Shown: positions 17,702 to 26,874, counted from the first letter of the stretch. The stretch: 64,000 nt of DNA from Symbiodinium natans (GCA_905221605.1 CAJNDS010002197.1:205001-269000); one strand, 5' to 3'. Numbers and translations: made by a program. Notes: generated by a model from the letters alone, not told the origin.

Positions 17702-17811
17702 ACGGTTTGTTCAACCTGTTGGTCAGCGTGAATGACCCCGAGACCCGTGTGAAGCTCCTTTTCGACGATGCGAACCACTCCTATTTGAAGACCATCCACG
17801 CAAAGTCAAAG
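17702..17811 (+). CDS. Exon of unidentified gene (GLFNLLVSVNDPETRVKLL)
   Basis: 36 full codons plus the two bases completing Asp. Acceptor ATCGCAG, GC donor GCTTGG. Contains NLLVSVNDPETRVKLLFDDA and LKTIHAKSK. The acceptor lies about 20 bases from a family E end (ACTTGGAGGTTCA at 17671). Confidence 0.65.
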
Positions 17812-17819
17812 GCTTGGAC

Positions 17820-17975
17820 TCAGCAGTTTTGCTATCTAGTTATTATAAACTAGTCGGGACACACAGTTACTTATGACCCCAAGTATAACTGTACTTATAA
17901 AGCCCTCAATTCCTCTAAGTAGGTAATAAGTAGACTTATAATTGGAGTTATAAAAGTACCCATACCTCCAGAAAC
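17820..17975. mobile_element. MITE family E remnant
   Basis: AT-rich stretch with TACTTATAA and ATTATAAGT motifs, ending GTACCCATACCTCCAG, the complement of the family E start. The left partner is unclear. Confidence 0.4.
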
Positions 17976-18160
17976 CCCTGAAGCAAAGCCCTGTTCCCCA
18001 ACCCCTAAACCCTTTCCAAAGCGTAATCAACCCTCAATTGGAAACCCTAAGCCCCGAACCGAAATCCTCAACCCTAAGCCCTAACCCCAAAGTTCCTCAA
18101 CCCTCAACCCTCAAGCCCTAAAGCCCCTAGAGCCCTAAGCGCAAAAGCTTCGTCGGGCAG

Positions 18161-18234
18161 GCCCCTGGCCGACGCCGACGCCCTGAGAGCGGGGAAGAGT
18201 CGGCAGCTGGGACACTGTTTACTGGTAGTTTTAG
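18161..18234 (+). CDS. Candidate exon (RRRRPESGEESAAG)
   Basis: Acceptor GGGCAG, donor GTAGTT, phase 0 from the preceding exon. The alternative frame PLADADALRAGKSRQL is equally open, so the frame is not settled. Confidence 0.4.
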
Positions 18235-18275
18235 GGTTTCGGGTTTAGGGTTGAGGGTTTAGGGCTTAGGGTTTA
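18233..18275 (+). repeat. TTTAGGG-type array
   Basis: Few irregular units. Confidence 0.85.
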
Positions 18276-18437
18276 AGGGTGACGAGGACCCAGACTCGGC
18301 CCTTTTTGATTCTTGTGTGTTGAGTGTTGGTTCAGGGTGTAGGATCTCGACCTTCAGGGTTGGGGGCTTAAGGGCTTTAGTCAATCCAGGGGCTCCTGGT
18401 GGTTAGGCATCAGATGTCTAGACGGCCAAACACGACA

Positions 18438-18543
18438 TGAGTAGTTCCCTAAATTAGGGGTCCCATTTTGGGATCCCTTTGCGAAGGGTGCCGCCTTATA
18501 ATGGGTGCCGAAAAAGGGAAAGTAATTTAGAAAGCTACCCACA
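18438..18543. mobile_element. MITE family D, copy 3
   Basis: Ends TGAGTAGTTCCCTAAATTA and, on the other strand, TGTGGGTAGCTTTCTAAATT, both leading into CCC. Confidence 0.65.
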
Positions 18544-18643
18544 TGCTAACCTCTAGGGTCCTAAGGCCGAGAGCCCACAGCCCGGAATCCCTAAGGCCCT
18601 GACGCAACAAGGCCAGAGAGATCACCCCAAACCTAGATGCACC

Positions 18644-18677
18644 GTCCGAAGGCGCCGCCACTTGCGGCGCCTTCGGG
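18644..18677. other. GC-rich hairpin
   Basis: CCGAAGGCGCCGC and its exact complement GCGGCGCCTTCGG around a 5-base loop. No T-run follows, so it is not a typical terminator; purpose unknown. Confidence 0.85.
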
Positions 18678-18704
18678 CGAAGTCGCAATAGGGATCCTCA
18701 TGTG

Positions 18705-18790
18705 ACCCTAAACCCTAAACCCTGAACCCTAGACCCTAAACCCCAAACCCCTCTACACCCTACATCCCTAACACCCTAAACCCCTAAGCC
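18705..18790 (-). repeat. Degenerate CCCTAAA array
   Basis: Three clean units, then irregular. Confidence 0.88.
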
Positions 18791-18879
18791 CCAGATCATA
18801 AAGTTCTAAACCCATGAATGATTAGGGCTGTGGTTCGGCTGCGTCCCGCCTGCCATTTGAGCCAAGGAAGCCTCTGCAG

Positions 18880-18921
18880 GACGTCGAGCAGTTGCTAGGA
18901 GACCTGCCAGACACTCAGAAG
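18880..18921 (+). CDS. Candidate exon (DVEQLLGDLPDTQK)
   Basis: 14 codons, phase 0 at both ends, acceptor CTGCAG and GC donor GCCGGG. Joins in phase to 19464. Confidence 0.5.
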
Positions 18922-18929
18922 GCCGGGCT

Positions 18930-19082
18930 AGACCCTAAACCCTAAACCCTAAACCCTAAACCCTAAACCCTAAACCCTAAACCCTAAACCCTAAACCCTA
19001 AACCCTAAACCCTAAACCCTAAACCCTAAACCCTAAACCCTAAACCCTAAATCTTGAACCCTGAACCCTGAACCCTGAACTC
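18930..19082 (-). repeat. CCCTAAA array
   Basis: Begins nine bases after the donor at 18922; about 150 bases, nearly pure, with CCCTGAA at the end. Confidence 0.97.
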
Positions 19083-19269
19083 TTTAAGGTTTCTCCTTTT
19101 TTGATGGGCTTTTTTTCGTGTTGACGTACTTGGTTTTTAACGGCTTTCGGGGGGGGAGCCCATTTCGGGCTTCGCAGTTTGAGGGGTTTTTAGGGTTAGG
19201 GCCTGTAAAGCCTCTGCGCTACAAGCGGGCTGTAGAATTCGCCAGCTCAGAGGATGTTCCCAGCCGGAC

Positions 19270-19455
19270 TTTGGGGAACCTGACTCTAAGCCCAAAAACC
19301 CCTAAACCCCCTAAACCCCCAGACCCTACACTCAAAACCCTAAACCCTAAACCCTAAACCCTAAACCCTAAACCCTAAACCCTAAACCCTAAACTCTAAA
19401 CCCTAAACCCTAAACCCTAAACCCTCCACCCCTGAACCCCCTAAACCCCCTTAAA
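19270..19455 (-). repeat. CCCTAAA and CCCCTAAA arrays
   Basis: Clean centre 19337-19428 with 8-base units on both sides. Confidence 0.95.
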
Positions 19456-19463
19456 CGTGGCAG

Positions 19464-19550
19464 GCCCGCATCCGCGGAAGCCTCCACTGCCCTGCCGGTC
19501 ACCCCATCCAGCGGAAGGGCGAGAGCTTCAAGTGGTACCAGGCAGAAGAA
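19464..19550 (+). CDS. Exon: start of a possible zinc-binding domain
   Basis: Acceptor GGCAG; reads ARIRGSLHCPAGHPIQRKGE then SFKWYQAEEF. The C-P-x-G-H pattern followed by the Cys-rich exon at 20890 suggests one C1/DC1-like zinc module split between exons. The exon end is uncertain (a GC donor at 19542 or later). Confidence 0.6.
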
Positions 19551-19574
19551 TTTCGGCTCGGGGGTCCAGGGGCG

Positions 19575-19990
19575 AAGGGTTTAGGGAGTTTAGGGTTTAG
19601 GGTTTAGGGTTTAGGGAGGCACTAACGGGGGTTAGGGAGTTCTAGATAGGCGTGTTAGGGAGTTCTAGGGCATTGGGGGATTGTCGGGATTTATAGGGGT
19701 GTTGGAGAGTTCTAGGGCTTGAGGGATTGTGGGGATTCAACAACAGTTTAGTGAGTTTTCGGGTTTTCGGGTTTTAGGGATTTTGGGGATTTGTAGGGGG
19801 TTTAGGGAGTTATCGGGCTTCAGGATTTTGGGGGTTTATAGGGGTTTAAGGATTTTTGCGGGCTTTAAGGATTTTTGGGATTCATAGGGATTTAGGGATG
19901 TGTGGCCTTTTGGGGTTTAGGGTTTTTGGGTTTTGGGGTTTGAATTTAGGGGGTTTAAGGGTGTTGTAGGTTTAGGGCTGTTTGGGCTCT
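19575..19990 (+). repeat. TTTAGGG then degenerate GGGTTT repeats
   Basis: A short clean block (19583-19615), then 350 bases of decayed GGGATTT/GGGTTTA units. Confidence 0.85.
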
Positions 19991-20133
19991 GCTTCCCAAG
20001 GAGCCCTGTCGGAATACGCCTCTTTCCTGAACGGCTTTATGGGTTTAGAGCTTGGGGTCTAGGGTTTCGTGGTAAGGACTACGTACTACGCGCACCTCAA
20101 ATCATATACAGGCCATTGTGTTTTAGGTTGAAG

Positions 20134-20250
20134 GTTAAGCCTTGTAATGTTTCCCCTTATACTAGCGTCCTTAATAGGGAGTATAATCGGGGGTACAATA
20201 GTCCCTATTTAGGACTGTTAGTATAAAAGGGGAACATCCCAAGTTAAGCC
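20134..20250. mobile_element. MITE family A, copy 3, with 8-bp target duplication
   Basis: Element 20142-20242 with ends TTGTAATGTTTCCCCTTATA and a complementary right end GGGGAACATCCCAA. The flanks GTTAAGCC (20134-20141 and 20243-20250) are identical, a clean 8-bp target site duplication. Confidence 0.88.
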
Positions 20251-20560
20251 CCCAGTTTAATCGATTCAGAGATCCAACGGCATGGCGTCACAGTCGTCAT
20301 TTTTGGAATATTCTGTCTTTTCAGTTTTTGCCCGGGTCCGCGTTGTTGGGCGCCTTTGCTTTTTGGTAGACTGAAATCCGACGGGGTGTGCTGTTGAGGG
20401 CGCACCCTCATTAACAAAAAGCCCTTTTAGCCCCTTATCGACCAAGTGAGGCCCAATTAAGCCCTAGAACTACAAACTCATCAAAACCCCTTCTTGGCCA
20501 AACATCGACCAAGCAAGGCCTAAGCCCTAAGAAAATCAAATCCTACTTACGAGAGCCTCC
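20251..20560. other. Unassigned unique DNA
   Basis: No repeat array or exon recognised. A motif of the form GACCAAGYRAGGCC occurs twice (about 20439 and 20508). Confidence 0.4.
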
Positions 20561-20565
20561 CAGAG

Positions 20566-20612
20566 GATGAACTTCCGAGGCTTCCTCGAATCAAGCACAC
20601 CCGGACAAGTAC
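20566..20612 (+). CDS. Candidate exon (LPEDELPRLPRIK)
   Basis: One + frame reads SLPEDELPRLPRIKHTR in a non-repeat island. Splice limits not fixed. Confidence 0.3.
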
Positions 20613-20625
20613 GCCCAAGAAAGCT

Positions 20626-20745
20626 TGAACCCTAAACCCTAAACCCTCAACCCTCAACCCCTGAACCCCAGAACCCACAAGGTAAAGGCACCTTAGCTCT
20701 CAAACCCCTCCCTAAACCCAGGCCCTAAACCCTACACCTGAGCTG
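20626..20745 (-). repeat. Degenerate CCCTAAA/CCCTCAA array
   Basis: Irregular short stretches. Confidence 0.85.
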
Positions 20746-20889
20746 CCGAGCCCTCTGCGCCTCCAGCCCTACCTCTTCGGACCCTGGCGTCTTAGGAGGG
20801 TTTAGGGTTGAGGGTTTAGGGCAATAAGGCAGCAGGGTTACGAAGGTCATTGGGCAGTTAGGGGTTTAGGCTTGAGGTGTAGATTGCAG

Positions 20890-21017
20890 CACCCCGGCCG
20901 GAGGACAAGAAAACCTGCCATGCCTGCACAAAAGCCATCTGCCAGCACACGCCTTATTGGCGGTGCACGGCGAACTGCAAGACACTTGGAGGATGTCAGT
21001 ATCGCTTTGAGAACTGG
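20890..21017 (+). CDS. Exon: Cys-rich, probable zinc-binding
   Basis: Acceptor TTGCAG, donor GTTGTG. Reads EDKKTCHACTKAICQHTPYW followed by RCTANCKTLGGC. Spacing C-x2-C-x4-C, then W-R-C-x3-C-x5-C, and a nearby His make a zinc module likely. With C-P-x-G-H at 19464 it resembles C1/DC1-like fingers; the exact class is not certain. Confidence 0.65.
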
Positions 21018-21251
21018 GTTGTGCTTTGGGATAATTTCTAAAGTCCCTGCTTTCCTTATACGGGAACCTATTCGTAAATAGTTTTTTAAGGGTTTAAAGC
21101 ACAAGTCAGAGAAGGATCTGCTGTGCCCCGATCCTATGGTACCCAAAAACCCGAAACCCTAACCCCTAAATTCGAAACCCTCAGCCCTAAACCCCAAGCC
21201 CTAAACCTTAAGCAGTAACCCTAGTCTGGTGATAAGGGGCTTTTCGCTCGG

Positions 21252-21351
21252 NNNNNNNNNNNNNNNNNNNNNNNNNNNNNNNNNNNNNNNNNNNNNNNNN
21301 NNNNNNNNNNNNNNNNNNNNNNNNNNNNNNNNNNNNNNNNNNNNNNNNNNN
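21252..21351. other. Assembly gap (100 N)
   Basis: Exactly 100 N, a conventional scaffold gap of unknown true size. Open frames running through it are meaningless. Confidence 0.99.
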
Positions 21352-21684
21352 AACCCTGCTCCATGAAACCCCAAACCATGGAAAACTTGACAAAACCTGG
21401 TGACCTTGCAGCGAAGAAAGATCAGCCTCATATACTTCCCGCAATCATGTGGCCCCTGGTGTTTCCCGCTTCTCCGCCAGCGCCTGGCCCACACAAGCTG
21501 TACAGTTTGGACAGATGCACCGGCATCCACCTGAGGGAACTTGCGCAGAACAGGTCTCTGTCGTCAATCTATTGTCAGCCCCGCGTTTCGAGATATAGAA
21601 TTGTAAGGGAGATGGCCTCATGGGAGCAGTGGTGCCTGCAGGGTATCCTGCTCTGTGTCGGGTATTGTTTATGAGGCGAAAACC
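21352..21684. other. Unassigned unique DNA after the gap
   Basis: A + frame is open from 21363 to 21674 but no domain is recognised; part could be exon. Confidence 0.35.
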
Positions 21685-21719
21685 GCAAAGAACAAATAAA
21701 AACCTAAAACCTAAAACCT

Positions 21720-21850
21720 ATATACACCCTAAACCCTAAACCGTAAACCCCCAAACCCTAAACCCTAAACCCTAAACCCTAAACCCTAAACCCTAAACCC
21801 TAAACCCTAAACCCTAAACCCTAAACCCTAAAGCCTAAAGCCCTAAGCCC
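21720..21850 (-). repeat. CCCTAAA array
   Basis: Near pure from about 21757 to 21833. Confidence 0.96.
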
Positions 21851-21853
21851 GAG

Positions 21854-21924
21854 CAAGGTCATTCGTTTTGGTGGGCGGGCTGGGAGGGAACGTGACGCTT
21901 GGCGCGTGCCACAGTACACGTCGC
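21854..21924 (+). CDS. Candidate exon between two CCCTAAA arrays
   Basis: A 75-base non-repeat island. One frame reads VIRFGGRAGRERDAWRVPQ, another GHSFWWAGWEG. Acceptor GCAAG or GAG. Frame not decidable. Confidence 0.35.
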
Positions 21925-22480
21925 GACCCTAAACCCTAAACCCTAAACCCTAAACCCTAAACCCTAAACCCTAAACCCTAAACCCTAAACCCTAAACCCT
22001 AAACCCTAAACCCTAAACCCTAAACCCTAAACCCTACACTAAACCCTAAACCCTAAACCCTAAACCCTAAACCCTAAACCCTAAACCCTAAACCCTAACC
22101 TAAACCCTAAACCCTAAACCCTTAAAACCCTAAACCCTAAACCCTAAACCCTAAACCCTAAAAACCCTAAACCCTAAACCCTAAACCCTAAACCTAAAAC
22201 CCTAACCCTAACCCTAAACCCTCAAAACCTCAACCTCAACCTAAACCTCCACCCTCAACCCTCAACCTAACCCTCAAACCCAAACCCTCAACCGTCAACC
22301 CTAAACCCGAAACCCTAAACCCTAAACAATAAAACCTAAACCCTAAAACCCTAAACCCTAAAACACTACACCCTCAACCCTAAACCCTAAACCCTAAACC
22401 CTAAACCCTAAACCCTAAACCCTAAACCCTAAACCCTAAACCCTAAACCCTAAACCCTAAACCCTAAACCCTAAACCCTA
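21925..22480 (-). repeat. Longest CCCTAAA array in the window
   Basis: About 555 bases. Two near-pure ends enclose a scrambled zone (about 22190-22380) with CCCTCAA, CCTAAA and other broken units. Confidence 0.98.
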
Positions 22481-22558
22481 AGGCAAGCACATGGGTCCTC
22501 TAATGAGTCGAGGCAGGCCAGCATGGCATTCCTCCTCTGGCTCCTGGAGGAGCCACAG

Positions 22559-22592
22559 GGGGGGTTCTTTGGGGGGGGGGGGGGGGGGGGGA
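22559..22592 (+). repeat. Poly-G tract
   Basis: G runs with a short TTCTTT interruption, just before a TTTAGGG array. Confidence 0.93.
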
Positions 22593-22614
22593 GCCCACTG
22601 CTTCGGGTTAAGGG

Positions 22615-22935
22615 TTAGTTTAGGGTTTAGGGTTTAGGGTTAGGGTTTAGGGTTTAGGTTTAGGGTTTAGGGTTTAGGGTTTAGGGTTTAGGGTTTAGGG
22701 TTTAGGGTTTAGGGTTTAGGGTTTAGGGTTTAGGGTTTAGGGTTTAGGGTTTAGGGTTCAGGGTTCAGGGTTCAGGGTTTAGGGTTTTGAAGGTTTTTAT
22801 GGGCTGTTGAGGGTTTAGGGCTAAGGGCCTTAGGGTTTAGGGTTTTCAGGTTTAGGGCTTTAAAGGGTTCAGGATTTTAAGGGTTTAGGGTTGAGGGCCT
22901 TTGGGGTTTAGGTTTTCGGGTTTTAAGGCTTGAGG
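22615..22935 (+). repeat. TTTAGGG array
   Basis: Near pure to about 22785, then degenerate. Confidence 0.97.
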
Positions 22936-22943
22936 GTGTACTT

Positions 22944-22990
22944 GGCCCATCAGTTTGATATTCTTCAGCTCGCCAAGGAGGGCTTGGTCG
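22944..22990 (+). CDS. Candidate exon (LAHQFDILQLAKEGLVV)
   Basis: Short island reading LAHQFDILQLAKEGLVV; acceptor perhaps CATCAG at 22962. No family recognised. Confidence 0.4.
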
Positions 22991-23022
22991 TGTTACACCC
23001 CAGAGTGCCCAAAACCCCCTTG

Positions 23023-23120
23023 GTTAAGGGTACGTAAGGGAGGGGGGTTCAAAGGAGCTATGTAACCCCAGGTTCCCTAACACTCCGAACCCCCCTCCCT
23101 TAAGAACCCGACAAGTTAAG
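23023..23120. mobile_element. MITE family F, copy 1
   Basis: Left TAAGGGAGGGGGGTTCAAAG and right GAACCCCCCTCCCTTAAGAA form a long inverted pair around GCTATGTAACCCCAGGTTCCC. Also found at 31981 and 42835. Confidence 0.75.
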
Positions 23121-23214
23121 GAACATGCCTTAGTTTACAACTCGGACCTCCTTGCGTAGTTAAGGTGTCTTAAGGGGTATTGGCCTCCTTGGGTAGGAAG
23201 AACAAAGCTGACCT

Positions 23215-23275
23215 TAACCCCTAAACCCTAAACCCTAAACCCTAAACCCTAAACCCTAAACCCTAAACCCCTAAC
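23215..23275 (-). repeat. CCCTAAA array
   Basis: Short and clean. Confidence 0.95.
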
Positions 23276-23323
23276 TTCTTCCCCTAATTTTAACGCTACG
23301 CGACCCGCCTCGGCCCGGCCCAG

Positions 23324-23362
23324 CGCATCCGCGTGAGCATGGTGATTCCGCAGCGCCCAAGT
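23324..23362 (+). CDS. Candidate exon (RIRVSMVIPQRP)
   Basis: Acceptor GCCCAG; reads RIRVSMVIPQRP before a possible donor GTCGCT. Sits between CCCTAAA and degenerate TTTAGGG. Confidence 0.4.
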
Positions 23363-23384
23363 CGCTGGACCCCAAGCAATAAGG

Positions 23385-23515
23385 GTTGGGTTGAGGGTTG
23401 AGGGTTGAGGGTTCCGGGTTTGTGGTTTATGGTTTGGGGTTTGGGGTTGAGGGTTAGTTTAGGGCTCAAGGTTCACGCTTTGGGGTTGAGGGTTTTTTTG
23501 GGTTTAGGGTTCGGC
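23385..23515 (+). repeat. Degenerate GGGTTGAG/TTTAGGG array
   Basis: Four GGGTTGA units followed by mixed variants. Confidence 0.85.
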
Positions 23516-24205
23516 TTGGAGTGATCGTAGGGTTGAGCCAGGCCCCTTAAGGTTTAAGGCGACTCTTCGGCGGTGGGGGGAGGGAGGTGGGGGGGGGTGG
23601 GGGGCGTGAACAACGGCGCGGGGCCCTGCTGGGAGGGGCTTCAACTGCCTCTGGTCCTGGCGAACCGTCCGCTTGCGGCCCCCGTTTTTCAGGGGGGGGT
23701 ACCCATTTGAGGCCAAAAAAAGGGGTCCGAAAAAGGGCTTTGGGTGCCTGCTCTGACAACCTATACACCTCCGGCCCGAGGCCTCGGCGGATTACTTAGA
23801 GCCTGCGCGTCTTCGGAGCCCAACGCCTCGTTTCAGGGTTTCGGGGGTTTAGGGTTTTGGCTCTGCAGGCAGCTTCTGTGAAGGTTCATAGATATAAGGG
23901 CAAGGTGATGCGACAAAAAGTGTTGAATCCCGGCTTCCCTAAACCCTAGACTCCAATGACTCCAAGTGATGAACCCGTCGACAATCCCCGCGCATATGCA
24001 GCATGTACAGTGGGGTTTGGGGTTTGCTGTTGTTGGGCCAACCCTCCAGGCAACCTACGGCCGAGTCATCAAAGGTACCATGTGGGTTTTTTTCCAAAGG
24101 TATCATCAGATCTAGGACAGCCAGTAGATCTTTTGTCCAAGCTTAGAATGTGCATTTTGCTGCAGGCTCGGCCTGAAACTGGTTCTTGCAAGACCTTTTG
24201 TCATT

Positions 24206-24291
24206 TGGGGGGTTTCCGAAATTAGGGGTACTGTAAGGGGATCCTATTTTTTGGGGACTACATCAGGGTCCCTTATTTTCGTAAACTCCCA
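24206..24291. mobile_element. MITE family C, copy
   Basis: Left GGGGGGTTTCCGAAATTAGG, right CCCTTATTTTCGTAAACTCC, an inverted pair. Same family as 48369 and 62292. Confidence 0.65.
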
Positions 24292-24392
24292 TTCGGCTTC
24301 GTCCAGGTCATGTGGCCTCAACATGCTGAGTCTTCTGTTGGCACTGTAAAGCCTCAGCCCCCAAGCTCAAGAAGTTCTGAACCTCAAGCCGT

Positions 24393-24470
24393 GACCCTAA
24401 ACCCTAAGCCCTAAGCCCTAAACCTTAAACCCTACAACCTCAGCCTTAAACCCTAAACCCTTCTGAACCT
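24393..24470 (-). repeat. Degenerate CCCTAAA/CCCTAAG array
   Basis: Short. Confidence 0.88.
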
Positions 24471-24478
24471 TAAAAAAG

Positions 24479-24561
24479 CTGAGCTCGAGGAGGTGGAAGA
24501 TGCTCCTGGTACCTTCCATGCCACGGCAACGAGCCACAAGGACGACGAGGATGGAGGCCCC
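24479..24561 (+). CDS. Exon of unidentified gene (acidic, ELEEVEDAPGTFHA)
   Basis: Reads ELEEVEDAPGTFHATATSHK then DDEDGGP. Acceptor AAAAAAG or CTGAG; a GC donor GCAGAC fits. Acidic and probably disordered. Confidence 0.55.
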
Positions 24562-24586
24562 GCAGACTCAAGATTTCCCACAAACG

Positions 24587-24693
24587 GGAGTTTCCGACAA
24601 TTCTGGGACCCCAAAATAGACCCCAAACAGTAGGATTCCCTTATAATCAGGACCCCAAAAAGGTACCCCCAAGGTACCCCGAATCTCGGAAGG
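24587..24693 (-). mobile_element. MITE family C, minus copy
   Basis: Mirror of the 48369 copy: GGGAGTTTCCGACAATTCTG at the left, CCCCGAATCTCGGAAGG at the right, and AGTAGGATTCCCTTATAATC inside. Confidence 0.65.
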
Positions 24694-24928
24694 CCCCAAA
24701 ACAGGTTCCGCGGGCGCACGCGAAACCCAGAAGCCTCCACAGCTGGAATCTGATTGGGTTCGATGGGCCCTATTTCTGATCCCATACTCAACCCTACGTA
24801 ACCTAAACCCAGAACACCAACATTCCAGAAGTTCATGATGTTTAAGGCCCCCGCTCCCCCAGACCCAGATGCTGGAACCCTTTTCGGGGGCACTTCAGGG
24901 TCTGGGGGCTGTAAGGTTCAGGGGTCTA

Positions 24929-25186
24929 GGCCCTAAACCCTAAACCCTAAACCCTAAACCCTAAACCCTAAACCCTAAACCCTAAACCCTAAACCCTAAA
25001 CCCTAAACCCTAAACCCTAAACCCTAAACCCTAAACCCTAAACCCTAAACCCTAAACCCTCAACCATAAACCCTAAACCCTAAACCCCAAACCCTAAACC
25101 CTAAACCCTAAACCCTAAACCCTAAACCCTAAACCCTAAACCCTAAACCCTAAACCCTAAACCCTAAACCCTAAACCCTAAACCCT
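24929..25186 (-). repeat. Long CCCTAAA array
   Basis: About 255 bases with one small impurity near 25060-25090. Confidence 0.98.
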
Positions 25187-25200
25187 ACCTGCACCTCCAG

Positions 25201-25300
25201 CCTCACATGCCTCCCGGCAGCTCCCGGCTACCGGCAGCTCGCTGCCACCGCCTATGGCGCCGTGGCGCTACGCCGGGCGCAGACCCTCGGGCTCCATCTT
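25201..25300 (+). CDS. Candidate exon (YRQLAATAYGAVALRRAQ)
   Basis: Acceptor CTCCAG; one frame reads PGYRQLAATAYGAVALRRAQ. Alanine-rich helix; the 3' limit is not fixed. CCCTAAA upstream, TTTAGGG downstream. Confidence 0.5.
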
Positions 25301-25319
25301 TTGGGATGTAGCGTGTAGG

Positions 25320-25385
25320 TCTTAGGGTTTAGGGTTTAGAGATTTTGGGTTTTGGGTGTAGGGTTCAGGGTTCAGGGTTTAGGGG
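25320..25385 (+). repeat. TTTAGGG array and poly-G
   Basis: Few units ending in a G run of about 17 bases (to 25399). Confidence 0.9.
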
Positions 25386-25399
25386 GGGGGGGGGGGGGC

Positions 25400-25815
25400 A
25401 GTTGTAGGTTGACATAGGGTTGCAGGGCTTGTAGGGTTTACAGGGGGTATAGGGTTGACGGGGTTTGTAGGTTGATAGCTGTAGGGTTTGCGGGGATTTA
25501 CAGGGTTTGTAGGGTTTGCAGTGCTTGTGTGTAGGGTTTATAGTCTTTACAGGGTTGCTGTTTACATATAGGGTTTGTAAGGTTTACAGGGTTTGTAGGG
25601 TTTATAGGAATTCAAGTTTGCAGGGTTTGTAGTTTGTAGGGTTTGAATGTTTGTAGGGCGTGTAGAGTTTGTAGGGTTTGCGGGGTTTAAAAGGGCTTTT
25701 CGGATTTGTAGGGTTTGTAGGGTTTGTAAAGGTTACTAGGGTTTACAGGGTTTATAGGGTTTGTAGGCTGATAGGGTGTGTAGGGTTTAGGGGTTAGGGG
25801 TTGCAGGGTTTTGTA
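25400..25815 (+). repeat. GGGTTTGTA/GGGTTTACA variant array
   Basis: Some 400 bases of a degenerate 9-base unit, GGGTTTGTA alternating with GGGTTTACA. Confidence 0.88.
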
Positions 25816-26260
25816 GGGCTAAACCGCCCACACCCTCTAACCCTACTTGCCCTAACAACAAGCACTTACCGTGCCTGCTAGCCCTACTCACCTTACTAAC
25901 CCTGCTGACCACATTAACCCTGCTAACCCTACTGGCCCGACTGATCCCCACTAACCCTACGAGCCCTACTACTGACCCAACCCTTTGGCTCAGGCAAAAG
26001 GCACCCCCTCCGTTGCGCGAGGCTATGCGCGAGGCACCCTGCTCACGGAACCTAGTTTGGGGATTACATGGGGGGTAGGAATTGGGTTTACAACTTTGCC
26101 CGGGCACTACTGCGATGGCTGGATTCGAACCTTGAATGAGGAACATCCCTTCTTACCCTACAACCTTGAATATGGAGTGCTGGGCTCCTCACAAGCGCCC
26201 ATTTGCGAGAGAGAAAGCTTTTGTGTATCTAGGGGACCCTTGCCTACTCCAATTGTGTCC
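25816..26260. other. Unassigned; complementary CCCTAC/CCCTGCTAA repeats at left
   Basis: 25830-25990 has ACCCTACT/ACCCTGCTAA units complementary to the preceding block. The rest is unique. A GATTCGAACC box at about 26122 recalls a tRNA T-loop on the minus strand but no tRNA fold was found. Confidence 0.4.
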
Positions 26261-26261
26261 T

Positions 26262-26300
26262 ACACCCCAAACCCCAAACCCCAAACCCTAAGCCCCAAAC
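26262..26300 (-). repeat. CCCCAAA/CCCTAAG array
   Basis: Very short. Confidence 0.85.
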
Positions 26301-26465
26301 CCTAAAATATTCAGCCTTGCCATCAGAATTCGGCGCAGAGGCCAGTTTTGGTTTGCGAGGTGTACGGCATGGACGTCCAGACGGGCATGTCTTCTTAAAG
26401 TCCGTCCCACGTGGACCCTGTAGAAAGTCGCTGCTTCCTGGCACGTGGTCTGTCACATGGAGCAG

Positions 26466-26522
26466 GCTTGGTCGCACCGTAGCATGCTGCGTGCCAACTG
26501 CGGGCATTCCGCCCTGAGACCA
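26466..26522 (+). CDS. Candidate exon (AWSHRSMLRANCGHSALRP)
   Basis: Acceptor GAGCAG; the frame stays open to 26714. Only the first 19 codons look protein-like. Confidence 0.4.
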
Positions 26523-26682
26523 AGTGAAGAATCAGAACTGTACAAGCCTCTACTGGTATGGGCAGTTGTCTATGGTCCCTTGTTGGGTACCCTAAATACC
26601 TGGCCCCGTGGCGGTCCTTGGCCGACTGAGGGTCTCAGGCTCGAGGCTTTGGGGGCGATAGCGGCTTCCAAGCGAGCTCTAA

Positions 26683-26745
26683 AACCCCTAAACCCCAAAC
26701 CCCTAAACCCCTAAACCCCTAAACCCCTAAACCCCTAAACTCCTA
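26683..26745 (-). repeat. CCCCTAAA (8-base) array
   Basis: Seven nearly perfect 8-base units. Confidence 0.95.
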
Positions 26746-26764
26746 AAAGCCTCCAAGCTGCGAG

Positions 26765-26863
26765 GCTGTGGACGCCGAAGTGCATGGGGGCTTCATGGAG
26801 GCCCTGTCTGGTTCTTCTAATGTTTCGGGCTGCCGTCGCCGCAAACTCATGATCGCAGACAAA
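26765..26863 (+). CDS. Exon of unidentified gene (AEVHGGFMEALSGSSNV)
   Basis: 33 codons, phase 0 at both ends: acceptor TGCGAG, GC donor GCGCCG. Contains AVDAEVHGGFMEALSGSSN and CRRRKLMIADK. Confidence 0.6.
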
Positions 26864-26874
26864 GCGCCGTCCCC

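Noticed and set aside
18850-18866. Possible relict of the dinoflagellate spliced leader (CCATTTGAGCCAAGG)
   Set aside because: Only an 8-10 base partial resemblance to the complement; not enough to distinguish from chance. A GGCTCAAG at 26984 is equally weak.
21201-21530. ORFs spanning the N run
   Set aside because: They cross a 100-N assembly gap of unknown length.
26100-26135. Possible tRNA or tRNA-derived SINE (GATTCGAACC, minus strand)
   Set aside because: Only the T-loop-like box is present; no 5-bp T stem, no acceptor stem and no A box at the right distance.
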